Shown here: positions 1 through 8,403 of the stretch, piece after piece | Numbering within the stretch: the stretch's first letter is position 1 | Layout of the letters: the number at the start of each line of letters is the position of its first letter | DNA from: Phoenicibacter sp963592435 | Lineage (GTDB): Bacteria > Actinomycetota > Coriobacteriia > Coriobacteriales > Eggerthellaceae | Length of the DNA: 64,000 nucleotides | Direction of reading: 5' to 3' | NCBI GenBank assembly: GCA_963592435.1 | Contig: CAVAWT010000003.1 | Span: 1-64,000 of the forward strand | Program-made: the position numbers and the translations under genes | Notes under the pieces: model-generated | Seen by the model: only the letters and a program-made list of their open reading frames with translations | What the model was told of the DNA's origin: nothing | Database searches by the model: none

Positions 1-816
1 GCAAAGCCCAAGCCATGGATGATGGCATCTAGGATTGTTGTATTCCTCGCTTTTCAGCCTTCCTTCTGTTTCAAAAATGAAAGCGTCATTCCTATCAAAA
101 GCATAAATGACATCAGAGTGCATGCCCGTGTAGTCGGAATAGTTTCGGGCACTTTGTGGATGCTTTCTAAACCAAGATAGTGCGGTTTCTCGTTTTGGAA
201 AATTAAAAAAATCACATTGACTTAGCAGCTTTTCGTTATATTCGCACTTATCAACAGATAAATACCATTCGTAGGAAATGTGTGGGTCGACCAAATTAAT
301 GGGCAACCAGTTAGGAAATTTGGGGTCCTCTTCAAAAAAATCCTGTGTTGCAACGCAATGACAAATCATAGGAACTTCATCTTTGTGAAGAAACTCAACA
401 CGCCTAAACCAATCTTCCTTTTGTTTCTCGGTGTGAAAACGACCAACTGTATCATAAGAAGTGCATATCAATAAATCTTTTTTAAATAAATCGATGGTTT
501 CATTCAATAGATATTGATCATGAATAAGATTTGCTGTTATAAAAATTCTTGACCCTGAATTCTTGAGCGCATCAACGAGCCCAAACCACTCATCCTCACA
601 ACCTTCGAGCTGTCCTTCGAAAAATTCACCACCTATTAAACCAATTTTTTCTGCTTCGAAAGTTGTTACAAGTTCTGTGGCTTTTCGTAATCTTGTCTTT
701 TTTTGAGAAAGTGTTGTTTTTTTGTCTTTATGACTTTTTAAATAACAAAAACTACAATTGTTTATGCAATCTTTCCACAGACGGATTTGGATAAATGCCT
801 GATTGATATCTGTCAT
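1..816 (-). CDS. Radical SAM protein, 3' end beyond the window edge
   Basis: A frame of 272 codons is open from an ATG at 816 to the left edge, so the C-terminus is missing. An AAGGAT ribosome site lies about 8 nt upstream of the ATG. Residues C17, C21 and C24 form the CX3CX2C motif that binds the [4Fe-4S] cluster of radical SAM enzymes, and a GGE motif follows near residue 63, where the family contacts SAM. Further cysteines near residues 70, 118, 155 and 197 and at the truncated end could bind an auxiliary cluster, but no SPASM pattern can be confirmed. The gene is divergent from the carbamoyltransferase-like gene at 939. The substrate is unknown. The radical SAM assignment is firm; any narrower function would be a guess. 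Confidence 0.8.
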   Translation of the reverse strand, partial: MTDINQAFIQIRLWKDCINNCSFCYLKSHKDKKTTLSQKKTRLRKATELVTTFEAEKIGLIGGEFFEGQLEGCEDEWFGLVDALKNSGSRIFITANLIHDQYLLNETIDLFKKDLLICTSYDTVGRFHTEKQKEDWFRRVEFLHKDEVPMICHCVATQDFFEEDPKFPNWLPINLVDPHISYEWYLSVDKCEYNEKLLSQCDFFNFPKRETALSWFRKHPQSARNYSDYTGMHSDVIYAFDRNDAFIFETEGRLKSEEYNNPRCHHPWLGLC

Positions 817-938
817 CTTTCATCATCCTTAAAATTTAGATATGTAATAATAGAATTATAAGCAAAAAAATATGACATCATAACCACTAGGGACAAGATA
901 GAGAATTTTATCAAGGTTGCACATATGAGGCAGATAAG

Positions 939-2651
939 TTGTTAGAACACTTTTCAGAACATGGTCTTTATTATACTTTCAGTGCAGAATCGTCAGGGCG
1001 TCCCTATCACAAGCCAAACATAACGGATTCTCTTTGTATCTCCGATAACGCCTTTGTGGCAATGCATAGAACTCAAGTAATTTATGCAGGGGAAACTGAA
1101 AGATTCACACACAAGCGCCATGACACGTCTTTTCCATACCTTCCGATGCAAGCGTTTAAGACATACTTTGATGCCACGAAGTATTTCCGAGACTCATCTG
1201 AAGTGTCAAATCTTCCTCGAACAGCAATCAGGCTACACTCCCACGAGAGAAAACGCTCAGCGATTTTCCAAGATATCTCCCAGACTGAACCCAGCCAAGA
1301 CGACACAGAAAGAAACTATCCGCACAGCAATCATTTAAATCACATTCTTGAGGTCTTTTATCAAAGTGGATTTAAGGAATCAGCAGTACTGGTGAACAAC
1401 AGATATGGCGAGGGAGAAAACATTTGTTTGACACTTGCATATATGAAAGAGGGCGCAGAGCCCAGAATACTAAAAGAATTTGATGGGAAGTATTCTCCTT
1501 GCTATGTTTATCAAGAAGCATCGAAACAGATTTTTAATGAGCTTCATGCGGAAGCAAAAATGATGGGTATTGCTTCATACGGGAAGAACAATGGCAAAAG
1601 ATACATATGGTGGGACTCTCCCAACAACACAATTAAAACTGATGAAGATCACGGCGCACTAAGGATCTCGCAATTTTTAAGAAAAAATAAAAAGTGGAAT
1701 GAGAACCCCATGTATGCAAAGGACCTAGCTTTCACAATTCAGAAGAATTTTGAAGACACCATTGCTGAAGTTATGAAATATTTCAAACTGTTGTTAGAAC
1801 AGGCAGACATTGAAACCAAGAATCTTTGTTTGAGTGGCGGTGGGATATTCAATTCACCTACTAACTCAAGGATTGTCGATCTAAACTATTTTGAGAATTA
1901 TTATGCAAGTCCACAACCAGGTGATGCATGTGCACAGGCTGTTGGCAGGACATATGCAAAGATGAACAGAATGGGACTACCTCTGATATCTCAACGCACG
2001 AAATCTTCCTACCTCGGGGTTTCTTACCCAATTAACGAGCTTTTCTGTAGCTACCAAAAAATTGAAAATCCATTTATTGGCATGACAAATTTTTTGAAAA
2101 CTGGAGGAGTTATAGGGTGGTATCAAGGGGGAGCTGAATATGGTCCTAGGTCCATGGGACACAGATCGTTCTTGGCAGATCCAACCTCCAAAGAAACAGC
2201 ACTTGCATTAAACGCTATTAAAGGCCGTGAAAAATGGCGACCGATCTGCGCAATTGTCCCAGAGGAACTATTTACGAGAATTTTCGACGTAGAAAATGTC
2301 GACATGTGTGAATTCTTGCATAGAACCATAAAAGTCAAAGAGAAATGGCAGCCTCGACTTGAAGCAATTTGTCATAATGACGGCACAACTCTCCCACAAC
2401 TTCTAAGAAGAGAGATAAATCCTCAGCTCTATGATCTAATAATGACATATTTTAAAACGACTCGCGTACCTTGCCTCGCGACAACATCATTGAGCATGAA
2501 TGGATTTCCAATTGTTGAAACGCCACATGATTTATGCAACTTGCAAGAAGAAATTTGTCACATTAATGGCATTCCAGAAGTAAAAATGATCTTTGTTGAG
2601 GGAAATGACTTTTATGAGGTCATTCCAAATGATGCATGGGTTCTAAAATAG
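939..2651 (+). CDS. Carbamoyltransferase (NodU/TobZ family) paralogue with altered active site
   Basis: This 570-residue protein has the two-part NodU/CmcH/TobZ layout: an N-terminal Kae1-like domain (SGGG motif near residue 303) and a C-terminal YrdC-like domain (GPRSMGHRSFLADP, NAIKGREKWRP). It is a paralogue of the gene at 36976. The family's metal and carbamoyl-phosphate site uses HxxxH plus an Asp 19 residues after the second His. Here the aligned residues are N131, H135 and N154, against H89, H93 and D112 in the paralogue. It also carries about 40 extra residues before this site. No ATG fits: a TTG at 939 preceded by a GAGG is the best start, and the frame is open upstream to a stop at 888. 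It may be a catalytically dead or repurposed copy. The fold assignment is secure, activity is doubtful. Confidence 0.75.
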   Translation: MLEHFSEHGLYYTFSAESSGRPYHKPNITDSLCISDNAFVAMHRTQVIYAGETERFTHKRHDTSFPYLPMQAFKTYFDATKYFRDSSEVSNLPRTAIRLHSHERKRSAIFQDISQTEPSQDDTERNYPHSNHLNHILEVFYQSGFKESAVLVNNRYGEGENICLTLAYMKEGAEPRILKEFDGKYSPCYVYQEASKQIFNELHAEAKMMGIASYGKNNGKRYIWWDSPNNTIKTDEDHGALRISQFLRKNKKWNENPMYAKDLAFTIQKNFEDTIAEVMKYFKLLLEQADIETKNLCLSGGGIFNSPTNSRIVDLNYFENYYASPQPGDACAQAVGRTYAKMNRMGLPLISQRTKSSYLGVSYPINELFCSYQKIENPFIGMTNFLKTGGVIGWYQGGAEYGPRSMGHRSFLADPTSKETALALNAIKGREKWRPICAIVPEELFTRIFDVENVDMCEFLHRTIKVKEKWQPRLEAICHNDGTTLPQLLRREINPQLYDLIMTYFKTTRVPCLATTSLSMNGFPIVETPHDLCNLQEEICHINGIPEVKMIFVEGNDFYEVIPNDAWVLK

Positions 2652-2668
2652 GTCGACTTGTTCTATTT

Positions 2669-3316
2669 TTATGCGACGAGACGCGTTAGTTCGTCAAACG
2701 TGTGGCAGATGTGATCTGCACCTTCATTTTTAAGCGTTTCTTCGTCAAAAAAGCCCCAAGTGACACCGATGGAAGTGACTCCAGCGTCTTTTGCTGCTTG
2801 TATGTCGAAAGGAGCATCACCGACATAAGCGCACTGCCCAAGATCAAAACCAAGCTTTTTAGCAGTGAAAGTTATCGGTTCACCATGTGGCTTGTGGAGT
2901 TCAGTGTCCTCAGCTCCAACAACGGTGCTCATAAATTTGTCAATTCCTAAAATTTTTAAGCCTCGAGAACAGATTGTCCGCAACTTGGAAGTGGCTACCG
3001 CCAAAGTTAGACCAGCATTTTTCATTTGTTCAAGTGCCTCAGCGCATCCTTTAAAGCCCTCAATTTCAGAATCGTGATGCGCTTCGTTGTATTCACGGTA
3101 GACCTTGACCATTTTTGCCTGAAGATCAACATCGTCTGTGTATTGACTCACCTGGTCAACGAGCGGAATTCCGACTTGGGAGGCATATTTTTCATCATCG
3201 AAAACCTTACCCAAACACACCTTTGTTGTGTGACGCATTGAAGGCAAAATTAATGCTCGCGTGTCTGCAACCGTGCCATCGTTATCAAAAATTATGCACC
3301 TTATGTTGTCTAGCAT
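2669..3316 (-). CDS. HAD-superfamily phosphatase, phosphoglycolate phosphatase-like
   Basis: A 215-residue HAD hydrolase. Motif I is near the N-terminus (FDNDGTVADT, nucleophile Asp followed by the acid/base Asp), a Ser/Thr motif II follows (VATSK), and motifs III and IV lie near K and GDAPFDIQAAKDAG. The size and helical cap between motifs I and II fit the Gph/PpaX subfamily, which dephosphorylates small phosphometabolites such as phosphoglycolate. The actual substrate cannot be read from sequence. Its start overlaps the end of the upstream EamA transporter gene by 7 nt, so the two are probably co-transcribed. It is convergent with the carbamoyltransferase-like gene, with 17 nt between stops. 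Confidence 0.85.
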   Translation of the reverse strand: MLDNIRCIIFDNDGTVADTRALILPSMRHTTKVCLGKVFDDEKYASQVGIPLVDQVSQYTDDVDLQAKMVKVYREYNEAHHDSEIEGFKGCAEALEQMKNAGLTLAVATSKLRTICSRGLKILGIDKFMSTVVGAEDTELHKPHGEPITFTAKKLGFDLGQCAYVGDAPFDIQAAKDAGVTSIGVTWGFFDEETLKNEGADHICHTFDELTRLVA

Positions 3317-4203
3317 GTTTTTACGTCGCCATCCTTGTTCTTAAACTTTACTGTTGATAATATTACAGCAAAAAGGATGAGCACGGCGCCGAAATAGCCC
3401 TGCGCACTAACAATCTCACCAAAAAGGATGAATCCAACAAGTGCAGAAGAAACTGGTTCTGTGCAAAACATTAAAGATGCAAGTTCGGGGGTTGTGTATT
3501 TTTGTGCAACTGTTTGCAAAACATAACAAATTGCTGTGCAAAATAGCGTCATGAACAGCAGTGCGAACCATCCAGTACCACTCGACGGCAAAGAAAATGG
3601 ACCTGTCGCAAATGCGAAAATTATTAAATAGAGTGCAGTGAAGCCGAGCTGCCATATTCCAAGCAACAAACCATCACAAGTTTTTGTGTAGTGAGAAGTT
3701 ACCAACACCCAGCAAGCATAAGAAAAAGCGCAACCTAAGCACCATAAATCATAGACGCTGATTGTCAGGCTTTCTTTTAAAGTCATGCATGCGATTCCAG
3801 CTATTGCAATTAAACAACAAAGAAACACTCGTCCATCAGGCAACTTTCTCCTTATTACAGCATGCAAAATCGGGACGATTACAACACTTGTGGCGCAAAG
3901 AAAACCTGCGTTTGTAACAGTCGTGAATTTCAAGCCTTGAATTAGAGTTACAAACATTCCAGCATCAAAAAACCCAACGACTGCGGCGCCTTTTATAACA
4001 TTTAGATTGGTTTTCATCATTCTTTTTACGAAAATTAGAGCAATGACGATAAATGCGACACTAAATCGAAATGCCACCATCCATGCTCCATCCATTTCTT
4101 GCATTGAAATTTGCATGCAAGCATAATTCATCCCCCAACTTGCTCCAACAAAAGCAAGCACAACGTTCGCACGGCGCTTAGTCCAAAAATTGGATGGCAT
4201 CAT
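3310..4203 (-). CDS. EamA/DMT-family permease
   Basis: A 297-residue integral membrane protein with about ten hydrophobic segments arranged as two EamA halves (WGMNYACMQISMQEMDGAWMVAFRF at the start of the first, SYACWVLVTSHYT in the second). This is the drug/metabolite transporter architecture. Family members export amino acids or other small metabolites, and the substrate cannot be predicted. It starts with tandem ATG codons at 4203, preceded by a strong GAGGAGGGG ribosome site. The downstream HAD gene overlaps its last 7 nt. Confidence 0.85.
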   Translation of the reverse strand: MMPSNFWTKRRANVVLAFVGASWGMNYACMQISMQEMDGAWMVAFRFSVAFIVIALIFVKRMMKTNLNVIKGAAVVGFFDAGMFVTLIQGLKFTTVTNAGFLCATSVVIVPILHAVIRRKLPDGRVFLCCLIAIAGIACMTLKESLTISVYDLWCLGCAFSYACWVLVTSHYTKTCDGLLLGIWQLGFTALYLIIFAFATGPFSLPSSGTGWFALLFMTLFCTAICYVLQTVAQKYTTPELASLMFCTEPVSSALVGFILFGEIVSAQGYFGAVLILFAVILSTVKFKNKDGDVKTC

Positions 4204-4289
4204 AGCCCCTCCTCATTTAAGAATTCGTTTTTAAAGCCCTCTTGTAAAGGGTATTATAGAACATTATTTAAACACGTTCAACAAATTCT

Positions 4290-4577
4290 CTAAAAAGGAT
4301 ATTTCCAAGTGGACTTGTTCTTAGCTTTTGCTTTCTTTGACATTATTGAAACTATCAAGGCAACGACGGCGATTAGCCCTACGGCTATTGCAAGAATTGC
4401 TATCACATCACCAGTCTCAGCAAGACTGCCTGCCCTAATCTCTGTCGCGTTTTCAGCAAAAGCAAGTTTTGGTGTTCCAAAGGCAAAACAGATGCCGAGT
4501 GCTAGGGCGACCTTAAAAGCATGGGCACGCCTTACTCCTGAAACTCTTTTCTGGTAAAGCTTTTTTTGGTTCTTCAT
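4290..4577 (-). CDS. Tiny secreted peptide precursor with LAETG sorting-like signal
   Basis: A 95-residue protein starting at the ATG at 4577, with AAGGAT 7-8 nt upstream; a longer frame exists but lacks a ribosome site. It has a basic N-terminus, a hydrophobic signal segment (residues 20-38) and a plausible signal peptidase site after AFA41. Residues 52-56 are LAETG, followed by a hydrophobic helix (58-79) and a lysine-rich tail. This order resembles a cell-wall sorting signal, and class E sortases of actinobacteria prefer LAxTG. If both cuts occur, only 14 residues (42-55) remain. The tail is longer than usual for a sorting signal, so a small two-helix membrane protein is the alternative. 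No sortase gene is in the window. Confidence 0.6.
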   Translation of the reverse strand: MKNQKKLYQKRVSGVRRAHAFKVALALGICFAFGTPKLAFAENATEIRAGSLAETGDVIAILAIAVGLIAVVALIVSIMSKKAKAKNKSTWKYPF

Positions 4578-4724
4578 AATACTCATCCTTTCAACTGGGA
4601 AACTTATAACAACTGATGAGTATAGAATGAAGATTCTAAAAAAACAGGAAACAAATGTTTTGAATTTGAGAAAGGAAATTGAAACATTTAGTGATGGAAT
4701 TGGTGACCTAAAAAGTTTCACTCC

Positions 4725-5132
4725 CTATTTTTCTTCACTGGCAGAATAGTCATGATTTTCAAGCCATTCCTCCATTGTAACAGTCAAATCATGCCCATAA
4801 GCATCGGCGATTGCACGAGCCTGATCACGCCTCAATTGAGCCGTTGCAACGTCACCTGACTTCTCTCTGTATTCAGCTGCCTGCATTAATGAGCGAGCCA
4901 TGAACTCTGTCACTTTCGGATCATTTCCTGTCGTCTGAAGAATTGTCGCCATCGATTCTGGAGCAAGACTCAAAAACATGTCTGGGCCGATACTTGACGA
5001 TTCTCCGACTAAGTTTTCAAGAAGCTCTGCTGCTCCGACCATGTCCTTTTCATCAATTGCTCGACTTTTCGCCTCCATCAAAGCCTGAAAAAAAGCTATT
5101 AACATGCGCATAAGGTAGTCTTGTGTTATCAT
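4725..5132 (-). CDS. DUF6483-like small helical protein
   Basis: A 135-residue soluble, mostly helical protein. Its start (MITQDYLMRMLIAFFQALMEA) resembles DUF6483 proteins, which begin with a DYLxRxI..F.QAL motif and have no known function. The rest reads like short helical repeats (AAELLENLVGESS, AAEYREKSGDVATAQ). The gene sits 3 nt downstream of the histidine kinase gene and probably shares its transcript, which may hint at a signalling or adaptor role. The family call is from memory of the motif and is tentative. Confidence 0.55.
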   Translation of the reverse strand: MITQDYLMRMLIAFFQALMEAKSRAIDEKDMVGAAELLENLVGESSSIGPDMFLSLAPESMATILQTTGNDPKVTEFMARSLMQAAEYREKSGDVATAQLRRDQARAIADAYGHDLTVTMEEWLENHDYSASEEK

Positions 5133-5135
5133 CCG

Positions 5136-6431
5136 TCATTCCTCACTATTATTAACTGGCAAAACGGCTTCTATTAACGTCCCGCCTTCCTCTGCATTCT
5201 TTATCTCGAAAGTTCCCCCAAGAGCAACGCAACGCTCTCCCATTCCTTCAACACCATGACCTTGCGTGTTCTTTAGGTCATCTTTTAACCCAACTCCATT
5301 ATCCTTAATCCTCAACCTAACATTTTTTGTGGATTTTTTGTTATTTGACGCCCCTGAACTCTCTTTGTCTTCATCGTAGCTTATCGTGATCTCAACATTT
5401 GATGCATGCGCGTGTTTTACTATGTTTGTCGTTGCTTCCCTGCAAATTCCGAAGATGGCGATGTCGACAAAACCTGGGACTTTTTCTTTGTCATAACAAT
5501 TAATAACAATCTCGCAACCTATGCCTGCATTTTTGAGATATTCTCTTATCTCTTCAAGCTCTTCAGTTCCAACGTTAGGTGCGAGTTCAAGACTTTCTTC
5601 GGCATCAGTTGGCTCTCTCAAAACTCCGATCATCCGCCTTATTTCTTTCAGCGAATCCTTTGAAATTTTTCTTATTCCTTCAATCGTTTTCTTTGCTTGT
5701 TGAGGATCTTTATCAAATTGAGCTTCAGCTGCTGCTGCCTGAATCGAAATGGCAGTTAAAGAATGGGCTGTTATGTCGTGCAACTCTCGGGCAATTGCCA
5801 CTCGCTCTTCCTCCAGCCTCTTCTCTGTTGTCGCCTTTGCTGTTTTTTCTGCCTGCTCAACTCGCATTTCTGCCGATCGAATTAAGTCCCTGGAAGTCTT
5901 AAAAGCGACTCCAACACCAGCACCTGCAAAAACAAGAGACACGTTTTGAACCAGCATCAAATTCGTTAGGATTGTTTTGCATGTCAGAGCCGGCAAAAAG
6001 CCCACTGCCAAAAATGAAACAAGCGCTGCCAAAAAAGAGTCTTCCATTGGTCTCATTGCACAAAGTGTTACTAGTGAGATGAGGAGTGGGACGATCGAAA
6101 CGACTGAGTCGTCACCCTTCATCGAAGACATAACCCATGCAAACAGGCACACGATGAACGTTGCCCAGGAATATCGCCTGCGAAAGATAAGCGGAAGGGA
6201 CGTGGTTGCTATAACCGCTAAAGAATAGCGCGTCGGCGCGGTAATTCCAATTCCAAGCATCTTTCTGACAAACGAATCTGGAATGAAAATCGTGTCTGTC
6301 ATCGTCAATTGTGCCAGAGAAACACCGAAGACGCCAATTGCGATGACAATGTCAACGAACCAATCAGATGTCTTCATCTGAACGTCTTGGTTAATGAAGG
6401 TGTTTTTTAGAAATTCTTTCATCTCGTTCAA
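5136..6431 (-). CDS. Sensor histidine kinase, HisKA_3/NarX-DesK type, no adjacent regulator
   Basis: A 431-residue membrane kinase with five or six transmembrane segments in residues 25-180. A short coiled linker (residues 185-215) leads into the dimerisation box ELHDITAHSLTAI, whose first His is the expected phospho-acceptor. The HATPase_c domain follows (N box near REATTNIVKHAHA, G boxes DNGVGL and GHGVEGMGER). Such kinases normally pair with a NarL/LuxR-type response regulator, but no regulator gene lies beside it. It is 2 nt from the upstream nadE gene and 3 nt from the downstream DUF6483-like gene. The signal sensed is unknown. Confidence 0.88.
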   Translation of the reverse strand: MNEMKEFLKNTFINQDVQMKTSDWFVDIVIAIGVFGVSLAQLTMTDTIFIPDSFVRKMLGIGITAPTRYSLAVIATTSLPLIFRRRYSWATFIVCLFAWVMSSMKGDDSVVSIVPLLISLVTLCAMRPMEDSFLAALVSFLAVGFLPALTCKTILTNLMLVQNVSLVFAGAGVGVAFKTSRDLIRSAEMRVEQAEKTAKATTEKRLEEERVAIARELHDITAHSLTAISIQAAAAEAQFDKDPQQAKKTIEGIRKISKDSLKEIRRMIGVLREPTDAEESLELAPNVGTEELEEIREYLKNAGIGCEIVINCYDKEKVPGFVDIAIFGICREATTNIVKHAHASNVEITISYDEDKESSGASNNKKSTKNVRLRIKDNGVGLKDDLKNTQGHGVEGMGERCVALGGTFEIKNAEEGGTLIEAVLPVNNSEE

Positions 6432-6433
6432 AA

Positions 6434-7282
6434 TTAATTAAATTCGGGGTGAACCACAGGATGGGGAGCATAAAATTTTGCCTTAAAAGAGTTGTTTTTT
6501 ATTCGTTCAAGAATCGAAATGACGACCTCTTCGTTAAATCCATAGGCGACAAATTCTTCGACGGTCATTTCTTGAGCGAAACGACCCCACAGGATTCTGT
6601 CAATTGTCGCATAGTTTGCACCAATCTCTGCCTCGTCCGTCTGTCCTTCAGTAAGCTCCGCCGTTGCAGGGCGCTCTATTATTTCCCTGGGGATCCGATC
6701 CGCCTTGTCCTTTGATTGTGAAATCAAATTAACCATTTCGGCAAGTTGATAGACCTCAGTCTTAAAAACGTCGCCAATTGGTGAATATTCCCCAACTGTG
6801 TCGCCGAATAGCGTGCAATATCCAAGCATTGCCTCAGTTCTGTTACCTGTGTTTAAAACATGCCATCCAAAATCGTTTGAGGCTGCCATCAACGCAATCA
6901 TTCTCATTCGAGCTGAAACATTTCCCTTAGCTAGTGCCTTCATCTCAGTTGAATAATTCTTCTCAAAATTTTTGACAAAATCGTCGATCAGCTTGCCGAT
7001 TGGCAAACCTTGAACTTCAATCTCTAGGTTCTTTGCAAGTTGCAATGCCAGATTTACCGACTCCTCAGAAGTTGTGTTACTTGGCAAAATCAGTCCGTGA
7101 ACATGATCCTTTCCAAACGCCTCAACAGCAAAATGCGCAACAAGCGCCGAATCAATTCCACCAGAAAGACCGACCACGAAATGCTTTGAGCAATCGTCGT
7201 TTTCGAAAAACTGTTTTAAACTCTCAACGATCGTTTCGTGAGCGACTTCCCTGTTAAAGTTATATTTTCTGCCTTGTCTCAT
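6434..7282 (-). CDS. nadE: NAD+ synthetase (ammonia-type)
   Basis: A 282-residue protein with the SGGIDSALVAHF pyrophosphatase loop near residue 40. It converts nicotinic acid adenine dinucleotide, ATP and ammonia to NAD+, the last step of NAD synthesis. Later conserved stretches include the NTGNRTEAMLGYCTLFGDTVGEYSPIGD region, which binds the deamido-NAD and positions ATP, and ERPATAEL. No glutaminase domain is present, so free ammonia is the expected nitrogen donor. It lies between a ferredoxin gene (12 nt gap) and the histidine kinase gene (2 nt gap) in one minus-strand group. Confidence 0.95.
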   Translation of the reverse strand: MRQGRKYNFNREVAHETIVESLKQFFENDDCSKHFVVGLSGGIDSALVAHFAVEAFGKDHVHGLILPSNTTSEESVNLALQLAKNLEIEVQGLPIGKLIDDFVKNFEKNYSTEMKALAKGNVSARMRMIALMAASNDFGWHVLNTGNRTEAMLGYCTLFGDTVGEYSPIGDVFKTEVYQLAEMVNLISQSKDKADRIPREIIERPATAELTEGQTDEAEIGANYATIDRILWGRFAQEMTVEEFVAYGFNEEVVISILERIKNNSFKAKFYAPHPVVHPEFN

Positions 7283-7294
7283 TTTCTCTCGACT

Positions 7295-7483
7295 CTATTC
7301 TTGCCAATCAATTGCTTCTACTGGGCAATTCTCAATTGCATTGTTAGCATCTGCTAACTCATCTTGTGTTGGCTGAACTGCCACTTTCGCAAGTCCACCA
7401 ACCATTTCAAAAATAGTAGGCGCAAAGTCAACACACCTGCAACAACCCACGCACTCTTCTCTGTCAACAAACAACTCTTTCAA
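7295..7483 (-). CDS. Single-cluster 4Fe-4S ferredoxin
   Basis: A 62-residue acidic ferredoxin. Cysteines 11, 14 and 17 form CxxCxxC and the fourth ligand is the Cys of the ENCPVEAI motif near residue 53, which is the pattern of single-cluster [4Fe-4S] ferredoxins. C15 is an extra cysteine. It is a low-potential electron carrier for anaerobic metabolism. It is the first gene of the minus-strand group leading into nadE and the histidine kinase. The palindrome GTTAGC-ATCT-GCTAAC at 7343-7358 lies inside its coding sequence. Confidence 0.88.
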   Translation of the reverse strand: MKELFVDREECVGCCRCVDFAPTIFEMVGGLAKVAVQPTQDELADANNAIENCPVEAIDWQE

Positions 7484-7527
7484 GCTCTCTCCCTAGATCT
7501 ATATGTTTTCTAAAATGATATCACTTA

Positions 7528-7555
7528 TAAAAAAAGCGCCCCTTTAACGGACGCT
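7528..7555 (-). terminator. Rho-independent terminator after rplA
   Basis: On the minus strand AGCGTCC pairs with GGGCGCT (one T-G wobble) around a short A-rich loop and is followed directly by seven Ts. It sits about 32 nt after the rplA stop and separates the ribosomal block from the ferredoxin gene. Confidence 0.8.
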
Positions 7556-7587
7556 TCACTTTACACAAAATAAATTAGCTGGGTTAT

Positions 7588-8289
7588 TTAGGCAGCATAG
7601 TTCTTTTGAACTGTGTCGTCAACTTTGATTCCTGGCGACATCGTCGAAGAAATTGCGATGCTCTTGACGTATTTGCCCTTTGCTGCACTTGGTTTTGCAC
7701 GCAAAATTGCATCATAGACTGCACCATAGTTCTCAGCCAACTTCTCCGCGTCAAAGCTGACCTTGCCAATGATAACGTGACAAATTCCTGCTTTGTCAGC
7801 ACGATATTCAACTTTGCCACCTTTGAGATCAGCAATTGCTTTTGCAACGTCATTTGTCACAGTGCCAAGTTTTGGGTTAGGCATCAAGTTGCGAGGACCC
7901 AAAATTTTACCCAGACGGCCAACTTTACCCATTTGATCAGGTGTTGCAACTGTTGCATCAAAGTTAAACACGCCTTTGTTAATCTGCTCTGTCAGCTCAT
8001 CAGTCCCAACGATGTCAGCTCCTGCTTCCTCAGCTTTCTTTGCAGCATCACCTTCAGCAAACACTGCGACACGGACTGTTTTGCCTGAACCATTTGGAAG
8101 ACCAACAGTTCCTCTGATTTGTTGATCTGCTTGACGAGTGTCGACGCCGAGACGAAAATCAGCTGTGACAGTTTCGTCGAATTTGACGTGATCGATTTCC
8201 TTTAAGAGTTTGACTGCCTCAATTGGAGAATAGAGTTTATCTTCAATTTTTGAAGAAGCAGACGCATAGAGTTTTGATTTTTTAGCCAT
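7588..8289 (-). CDS. rplA: 50S ribosomal protein L1
   Basis: A 233-residue L1, the normal length. Recognisable parts include the N-terminal YxxxEAVKLLKE region, GLPNGSGKTVRVAVFAEGD, the GPRNLMPNPKLGTVT loop and the C-terminal GKYVKSIAISSTMSPGIKVD. L1 forms the mobile stalk that releases deacylated tRNA, and in many bacteria it represses its own operon by binding mRNA. It follows rplK, but 114 nt with a terminator-like hairpin separate the two. An AAAGGATG ribosome site precedes the ATG at 8289. Confidence 0.97.
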   Translation of the reverse strand: MAKKSKLYASASSKIEDKLYSPIEAVKLLKEIDHVKFDETVTADFRLGVDTRQADQQIRGTVGLPNGSGKTVRVAVFAEGDAAKKAEEAGADIVGTDELTEQINKGVFNFDATVATPDQMGKVGRLGKILGPRNLMPNPKLGTVTNDVAKAIADLKGGKVEYRADKAGICHVIIGKVSFDAEKLAENYGAVYDAILRAKPSAAKGKYVKSIAISSTMSPGIKVDDTVQKNYAA

Positions 8290-8356
8290 TTTTCATCCTT
8301 TCGTGGGTTATAGCGGGTGCTAAATGCCCTTCCACTAATTTAAAATTGATAAATAT

Positions 8357-8390
8357 GAAAAACCGCGCCACGGAACTGGCTCGTGACGCG
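8357..8390 (-). terminator. Terminator-like hairpin between rplK and rplA
   Basis: The minus strand forms CGCGTCACG/CGTGGCGCG (9 bp, one T-G wobble) with a 9-nt loop, then GTTTTTC. It lies 13 nt past the rplK stop. It would end or attenuate transcription before rplA. A small GGG...CCC hairpin closer to rplA could be an L1 operator, but this is inference. Confidence 0.7.
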
Positions 8391-8403
8391 ATAATTCCAA
8401 AGT

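Noticed and set aside
7606..8088. A 160-codon plus-strand frame opposite rplA
   Set aside because: Antisense to a clear L1 gene, Cys-rich shadow translation, no ribosome site.
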